A stretch of DNA of 64,000 nucleotides, taken from an uncultured Hungatella sp. (GTDB lineage Bacteria; Bacillota; Clostridia; Lachnospirales; Lachnospiraceae). The notes beneath the pieces were generated by a model. That model was not told the DNA's origin and did no database searches. It saw only the letters and a program-made list of their open reading frames with translations. The DNA lies in NCBI GenBank assembly GCA_949879795.1, contig CATLBR010000003.1, forward strand, positions 62,001 through 126,000. Direction: 5' to 3'. Each line of letters begins with the position of its first letter. Position 1 is the stretch's first letter. This document shows positions 60,601 to 64,000 of the stretch, in pieces. Made by a program: the position numbers and the translations under genes.

Positions 60601-63600
60601 TCCGCCGTCAAACAATACGTAGTCCGGCGCTTCCTGGGGAGCGTTCTGAACCTGCTTCAGGATCTGTCCTCCCATGTAGTTAGCATCCAGCATGGTAGCG
60701 CCATTCTTGCCGTAGTTGGTCAGTTCCATCCCCTCGTGTCTCGCCGAGATGCTGGCGAATCCGGCTTTCTTATACTCATGGCCTTCCACGATGCTGTCAC
60801 CAAAGGCGTAGACGTTCTTCCCACTCAGGGGAAGGTCATCCGCTGGCGCTGTCAGCACGAAGTTGTCGATATACTGGGCCTGAGAATCCCACCAGCTGCA
60901 GGCGATCATCCGGGAAAGGTTGGTTCCCTCTATTGGCAGATCCAGTTTTTGGAGTACCACTGTCTTGCTGTCTTTCTCACGGATCTGATAACTTAATGTC
61001 TGTGTCTCGAAATCCCCGTGAATCCGAATTGTGTAAGTTTTATTGGTATCCATGGGCACTTCCGTCCACTTTGGCTCACCGCCAATGTTATCTGTTGCCG
61101 CCTTCCCGTCATCTACAGCAGCTCCTTCTACACTGGCTCTCAGCACTTTCTTCCCTGGAGCGGTACAGAACCCAAATACCAGTCTTCCATAGTCATCCCT
61201 GAACTCGAATCCCATCTTGTTGCCGCTTGGGGCCTTCCAGTCAAAGGTGATGTCCGCGCCCTTCCTGGACGCGATATCCGCGTCAAAAGTCTTTACTGCC
61301 GAGGTATTCCTTCCCATACCTGTGGTCAGCACCAGCTGGCCGTCAGCTATGTTGGTTCCCCAGTTAAATCCAAAGTTTGCCGGATCTGTCTGGGCGTCAA
61401 AGGACTCATTAATCAGAGTCTCCTCATAAGTCTCCGGCATATCATCTAAAGGAACCTGGATATTGATGATATTGACCACTCCCGCTTTCAGTTCTCCCTC
61501 GTTCTCGACGGATTTGCTTCCGTCCTCTCCATAAGAGACCTTGATGGACACAGCGCCTGCCCCCAGGCCTTCTTTGATACTGTAATTTCCGCTTTCGTCG
61601 GTGGTGACTGCGACGGTTTTATCAGCGCAGGTCACTTCCACTACAGCGCCGGAGATATTGTTGGCTCCGTCATTTACATTGCCCCTTAAGATCACCACTT
61701 CCGCCGGCAGGCTCACCTCAAACATACCGATGGTGGGAGCCGTGGTATCCGCTGCCTTCTGACTCTTTGCTGAAGTGATCACCCCGTCTTCCCCGGTGTT
61801 CTCAAAGGTAGGATAATCCGCCCGTCCTATATTGATACAGTCGCCTAAGAAATTGTTATCCGCCTTGTCTAAGGCTGAGAAATTAAATTCCGTGCCCGCA
61901 GACTTCAATCCGTTGTCAAGGTTGATTCCCAGGGGGTCTGTCATAACCCCTGCCCCGATTAAAGGAGAATCCATCTTGGGCCTTAAGCCGTTGGCCTCCA
62001 GAAGCGGGCCTGTCTCAGCGCTTCCCTTGCGGGCAAGATTTGGGGCCTCTCCCTCGAAAGGATCTTCCGTGAGGATCAGAGGATTCTTATCTTTGGACGG
62101 TGCCGCTGTTCCGTAGTAAGCGTTGTTGTCAAAAGCGAAGCTGGAACTTCCACTGAAGCCGAATCCCGTTCCCTTTCCGTCATAGAAAACATTGTTCACA
62201 TAGGAAACCTTTCCTCCGCCCCATGGGTCAAAGTTGCTGGTTCCGCTGCCGTCCTTGCTTCGATAGAACACATTGTTGTAGATCTGGAAGTATCCGCTTC
62301 CCATGGAGTAATGGACATAGCTGAACCGGCAGTCCTGCACCAGGTTGTAGCGGATCACGCCGCTGTTGAAGGCCACACCGCACAGAAGGAAGCCTTCGCC
62401 GCAGTCGTGTACGTAGTTGTACTGGATCAGGGCGTTGGTCACCATCCAGTCGGGGTCAATGGCGTTGCTGTCCTGTCCGCCGCCTTTGTGGGCCACGTCC
62501 GATACCTCGTTGAACTGCACTGCCACATTATCGGTAAAATACAGCTCGATTCCGCAGGTTCCGATATGCTCCAGCACGTTTCTCTGGATCACGGAGTCCC
62601 GGCTGCTGGTGAGATAGATCCCGTTGCAGGCGTAGGCGGAAGCTCCCTGATTGATGTAGTTGTCCTGGATGATGATATTGCTGTGGGGTTTCCAATGGCT
62701 GCTGGTATAATTGGGTTTGCTCCCCTGGCCTGACTTGTTCGCCCACCCCGGATTATTGCCGTACTGATTGCCAGAGCCGTTCCACTGCTTCACTGTGATT
62801 CCGCAGAAGGAGTTGTTGATAAACTGGCTCTTCTCAATGACGATATCGCTGAACTGGGTGGCCACATTCCCTGTGGGCTTCAGACACTCGAACAGGACTC
62901 CGCCGGTTCTCTTGGAACCGTCAAGGCCCAGGCTGTTCTTGATTCCCGCATCCCTCAAGCCGGTATCTCCGATCCATGACACATAACCGGTAACATCGTG
63001 GACCAGAAGGTCGTGGAGCCAGAATCCTTTCAGTGTGGGCACATCCCGGCCCGCGATGTGGATTCCTCGGTAATCTCCCAGTTTCGAACCATCTTCGTTA
63101 TTTCTCTCTGTCACGTTTCCAGTGGGCGCTGTCCCATCCCCTGTCCCGTCGCCGGAAAGCATCCGGAATCCCGGCACGGTATTGGAGATATCCAGATTGC
63201 TGATCTCCCAGTATTCCTGGTTGTACAGGTACAGCGCGTCGGAGCTGGCTCCGTCTACCTTGATCTTGGGCAGCGCGCCCTCCCCGTAGCTGGAGATGGT
63301 AATCATGTTCCCTGCTGTTCCGCTTCCCTGCGGCGCCAGAGTCTCGTTCCACTCTCCGCCCCGCTCAAACAGGATCTGGTCTCCCGGAAGGAAGTGGGCC
63401 TTATTGACCCGGGCCACGGTCTTCCAGGCTGTCTCCGGGGTGGTTCCGTCGGCAGAGTCGTCTCCCTCGCTGCTCACATAAAAGGTGCCGCTCTGGGAAC
63501 GCTCTTTAAAGGCCTCCACTTTCACGGAACGGAAATACACGGTTCCTTGATTCCAGCTGTCGGCGTAATACCGGATGGTATTCAGGTTCGTTACCTTGCT

Positions 63601-64000
63601 TCTGGCTGCCTCGTTGACCAGCTCATACTCTCCGTCTACCATAACCCGGAAGGTGTCATCCTTTAAGTCAATGTCCATGCGGACGGTCTGCCACTGTCCC
63701 GGCTTGGCCGTTCCTGCTGTCTTTACATTTTTTCCATTGACGTGAGTCTTGAACTGACTCCAGTCTCCGTCCACGTACATGGTATAGGCGACTCCGCCAT
63801 TGCTGTCTGACAGGTAGGGAAGGCTGAACTGATTAGCCCGGTCCTCTGTTCCCGCTTTCATAACCGTGGTCACGGACACATATCGATATTCATTTTCATC
63901 GATCCCAAGTCCGGTTTTGGAAAGCTCGGTGTTTCCCCCGTTGGGCTTTGTCAGCTTCAGAGCATTGTTCCCCTCGTCTTCCACCAGCTCCGCGGTCCCT
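57652..64000 (-). CDS. Giant secreted multidomain protein: beta-helix, SGNH esterase, FIVAR repeats, Ig-like, cell-wall binding (partial)
   Basis: More than 2,110 residues; the frame runs off the right edge, so the signal peptide and N-terminus are missing. Counting from 63984: a LamG-like beta-sandwich (1-160); a right-handed parallel beta-helix of the pectate-lyase superfamily (about 165-730; TFYVSSEGDDSADGT opening, many Asn/Gly turns such as NVAVQFNEVSDVAHKGGG); a carboxypeptidase-regulatory-like domain (about 755-850); a second LamG-like region (about 860-1050); an SGNH hydrolase (about 1055-1275) with GDSIVEG, GGTNDAE and a GTHPNLD His; five FIVAR repeats (about 1284-1667); three Big_3-type Ig-like domains, each opening with a K-P-x-x-x-x-Y pattern (about 1675-1960); and cell-wall-binding repeats (WYLIDTEGYMVTGW, WYYLHTASDG, WYFFQEVSDGK; about 1990-2110). 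It is surface-attached without LPXTG. Substrate likely a plant or mucin glycan; acetylated pectin or xylan fits the locus. Confidence 0.88.
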   Translation of the reverse strand, partial: GTAELVEDEGNNALKLTKPNGGNTELSKTGLGIDENEYRYVSVTTVMKAGTEDRANQFSLPYLSDSNGGVAYTMYVDGDWSQFKTHVNGKNVKTAGTAKPGQWQTVRMDIDLKDDTFRVMVDGEYELVNEAARSKVTNLNTIRYYADSWNQGTVYFRSVKVEAFKERSQSGTFYVSSEGDDSADGTTPETAWKTVARVNKAHFLPGDQILFERGGEWNETLAPQGSGTAGNMITISSYGEGALPKIKVDGASSDALYLYNQEYWEISNLDISNTVPGFRMLSGDGTGDGTAPTGNVTERNNEDGSKLGDYRGIHIAGRDVPTLKGFWLHDLLVHDVTGYVSWIGDTGLRDAGIKNSLGLDGSKRTGGVLFECLKPTGNVATQFSDIVIEKSQFINNSFCGITVKQWNGSGNQYGNNPGWANKSGQGSKPNYTSSHWKPHSNIIIQDNYINQGASAYACNGIYLTSSRDSVIQRNVLEHIGTCGIELYFTDNVAVQFNEVSDVAHKGGGQDSNAIDPDWMVTNALIQYNYVHDCGEGFLLCGVAFNSGVIRYNLVQDCRFSYVHYSMGSGYFQIYNNVFYRSKDGSGTSNFDPWGGGKVSYVNNVFYDGKGTGFGFSGSSSFAFDNNAYYGTAAPSKDKNPLILTEDPFEGEAPNLARKGSAETGPLLEANGLRPKMDSPLIGAGVMTDPLGINLDNGLKSAGTEFNFSALDKADNNFLGDCINIGRADYPTFENTGEDGVITSAKSQKAADTTAPTIGMFEVSLPAEVVILRGNVNDGANNISGAVVEVTCADKTVAVTTDESGNYSIKEGLGAGAVSIKVSYGEDGSKSVENEGELKAGVVNIINIQVPLDDMPETYEETLINESFDAQTDPANFGFNWGTNIADGQLVLTTGMGRNTSAVKTFDADIASRKGADITFDWKAPSGNKMGFEFRDDYGRLVFGFCTAPGKKVLRASVEGAAVDDGKAATDNIGGEPKWTEVPMDTNKTYTIRIHGDFETQTLSYQIREKDSKTVVLQKLDLPIEGTNLSRMIACSWWDSQAQYIDNFVLTAPADDLPLSGKNVYAFGDSIVEGHEYKKAGFASISARHEGMELTNYGKNGATMLDANYMGGQILKQVQNAPQEAPDYVLFDGGTNDAEYLYKNNKEAGTVAEGKEPESFDTNTFAGAFENTVYTMKQKWPEAQLVYVAVHKLGSRDWETQERLHKLEMDICGKWGIAVADVYTDAELDTRIVDHKDKYSFNGVGKNGLPGTNGSGTHPNLDAVREFYIPVVTEALRNPENHIPEYEAPKPADKTALTEAIKAAKEEAEKSDLYTEESLAKLKEAVAAAQKVVDDGKATDEDVSKQVESLKAAVESLVKKEVPADKTALTEAIKVAKEEADKTDIYTEESLAKLTAALEAAEKVAADDKATQEEVDQQTVAVKAAVESLEKKEVPVEPEKPADKTALTEAIKAAKEEADKTDLYTQESLAKLTVALEVAEKVAADEKATQEEVDQQTAAVKAAVESLEKKEVPVEPEKPADKTSLMEAIKAVKEEVEKTDLYTEESLAKLTAALEAAEKVAADEKATQEEVDKQTAAVKAAVENLEKKEVPVDPEKPADKTALTEAIKAAKEEADKTDLYTEESLEKLTNAIEAAEKVATDEKATQEEVEKQTETIKAAIESLEEKEVPEETEKPEKPEEPQYFTTKITVTRKPDRTDYLVGDDLDPEGLEVTAVEKATASNASRERKVPVDELEFNPDHFEEAGDTAVTVTYTASDAEGDEKEFTAQFTVKVEERLDEDTSYVTKIVVAKKPKKLNYMEGEDFDPEGMEVEAVLRSLDGKKTTREQISLDALDFEYDFSQPGSQRVKITYMALDKNQEEKAFHAEVQVMVAEKVEDHIYMEGIKITQLPKRMSYTAGEKFDPDGMVVTAYRKNTATGETIEEEITDYQVDIQILMAAGSQKVTVTYVAADEDGHAKAFTDSITVTVQKKQGILRRFGSSGKRIMVINDNKIPLDAMPQVTAGTWQRDEKGWIFRKEDGTYVTDGWVLTEWNQTYEWYLIDTEGYMVTGWVWWNGDWYYLHTASDGTQGHMYTGWKMIDGRWYFFQEVSDGKKGAMLHGATTPDGYKVDENGVWVK
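58985..60135 (-). repeat. Five tandem FIVAR-coding repeats
   Basis: Units of about 234 bp (first spacing 217 bp) beginning at about 60135, 59915, 59681, 59447 and 59213 on the minus strand. Each encodes about 78 residues: PADKTALTEAIKAAKEEADK, an LYTEESLAKL helix and a closing KAAVESLEKKEVPVEPEK-like hinge. Units 2-4 are the most alike. Such helical spacers lift catalytic domains off the cell wall. The repeat number is likely to vary by recombination. Confidence 0.9.

Overview
The window looks like chromosome from a spore-forming, obligately anaerobic Firmicute of the Lachnospiraceae type (Clostridium cluster XIVa). The evidence is an alpha/beta-type SASP, a GerW/YtfJ sporulation protein next to its DUF2953 partner, short HisG with HisZ, rubredoxin, the YesM/YesN two-component pair, clostridial promoter and Shine-Dalgarno style, and a large secreted carbohydrate-active protein. 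The genus is an inference. No tRNA, rRNA, CRISPR array, prophage or insertion sequence was seen.

Region 1 (1-13300). After the tail of an amidohydrolase, a long leftward operon starts at a promoter near 13235: hisZ-hisG-hisD-hisB, a membrane zinc-ribbon/leucine-rich-repeat protein, topB, dCMP deaminase, a Dus-family enzyme, hisA, a HisF-like/HisI/HisE fusion, and pepT. hisF, hisH and hisC are not in the cluster.

Region 2 (13300-27800). Leftward housekeeping genes: SASP; Asp23-fakA-orf-recG; yicC-gmk-rpoZ; rimO-pgsA-cinA-two unknown genes-DUF2953-gerW-a 46-residue membrane protein. rpmB faces right.

Region 3 (27870-42950). A rightward GH4 glycosidase, a decayed DUF4869/ATPase pair, then a leftward operon of eleven genes: PatB/MalY C-S lyase, peptide-type ABC transporter (binding protein, two permeases, two ATPases), amidohydrolase, M20 amidohydrolase, RidA, glutaredoxin-like protein and a second PatB/MalY lyase. 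A divergent XRE regulator probably controls it. The set fits uptake and cleavage of cysteine S-conjugates, with RidA removing the reactive aminoacrylate. Rubredoxin follows.

Region 4 (42950-47650). Small regulatory modules: HxlR with a binding-site candidate shared with a PNPOx-like flavoprotein gene; TetR with a DUF2871 membrane protein under a consensus promoter; a frameshifted AEC-transporter remnant; and a BlaI/M56 sensor pair with its operators but no visible target.

Region 5 (47650-64000). A glycan-use locus, all leftward: GH115 alpha-glucuronidase-like protein, CUT1 sugar ABC transporter, YesN/YesM two-component system, a SASA-type acetylesterase, and a secreted protein of more than 2,110 residues (beta-helix, SGNH esterase, five FIVAR repeats, three Ig-like domains, cell-wall-binding repeats), cut by the window edge.

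The most unusual non-coding signal is a repeat of about 160 bp present twice, in opposite orientations (43002-43160 and 49727-49890). Its core is conserved, and its 23-bp terminal arms differ between copies at six positions, each difference compensated in the opposite arm.
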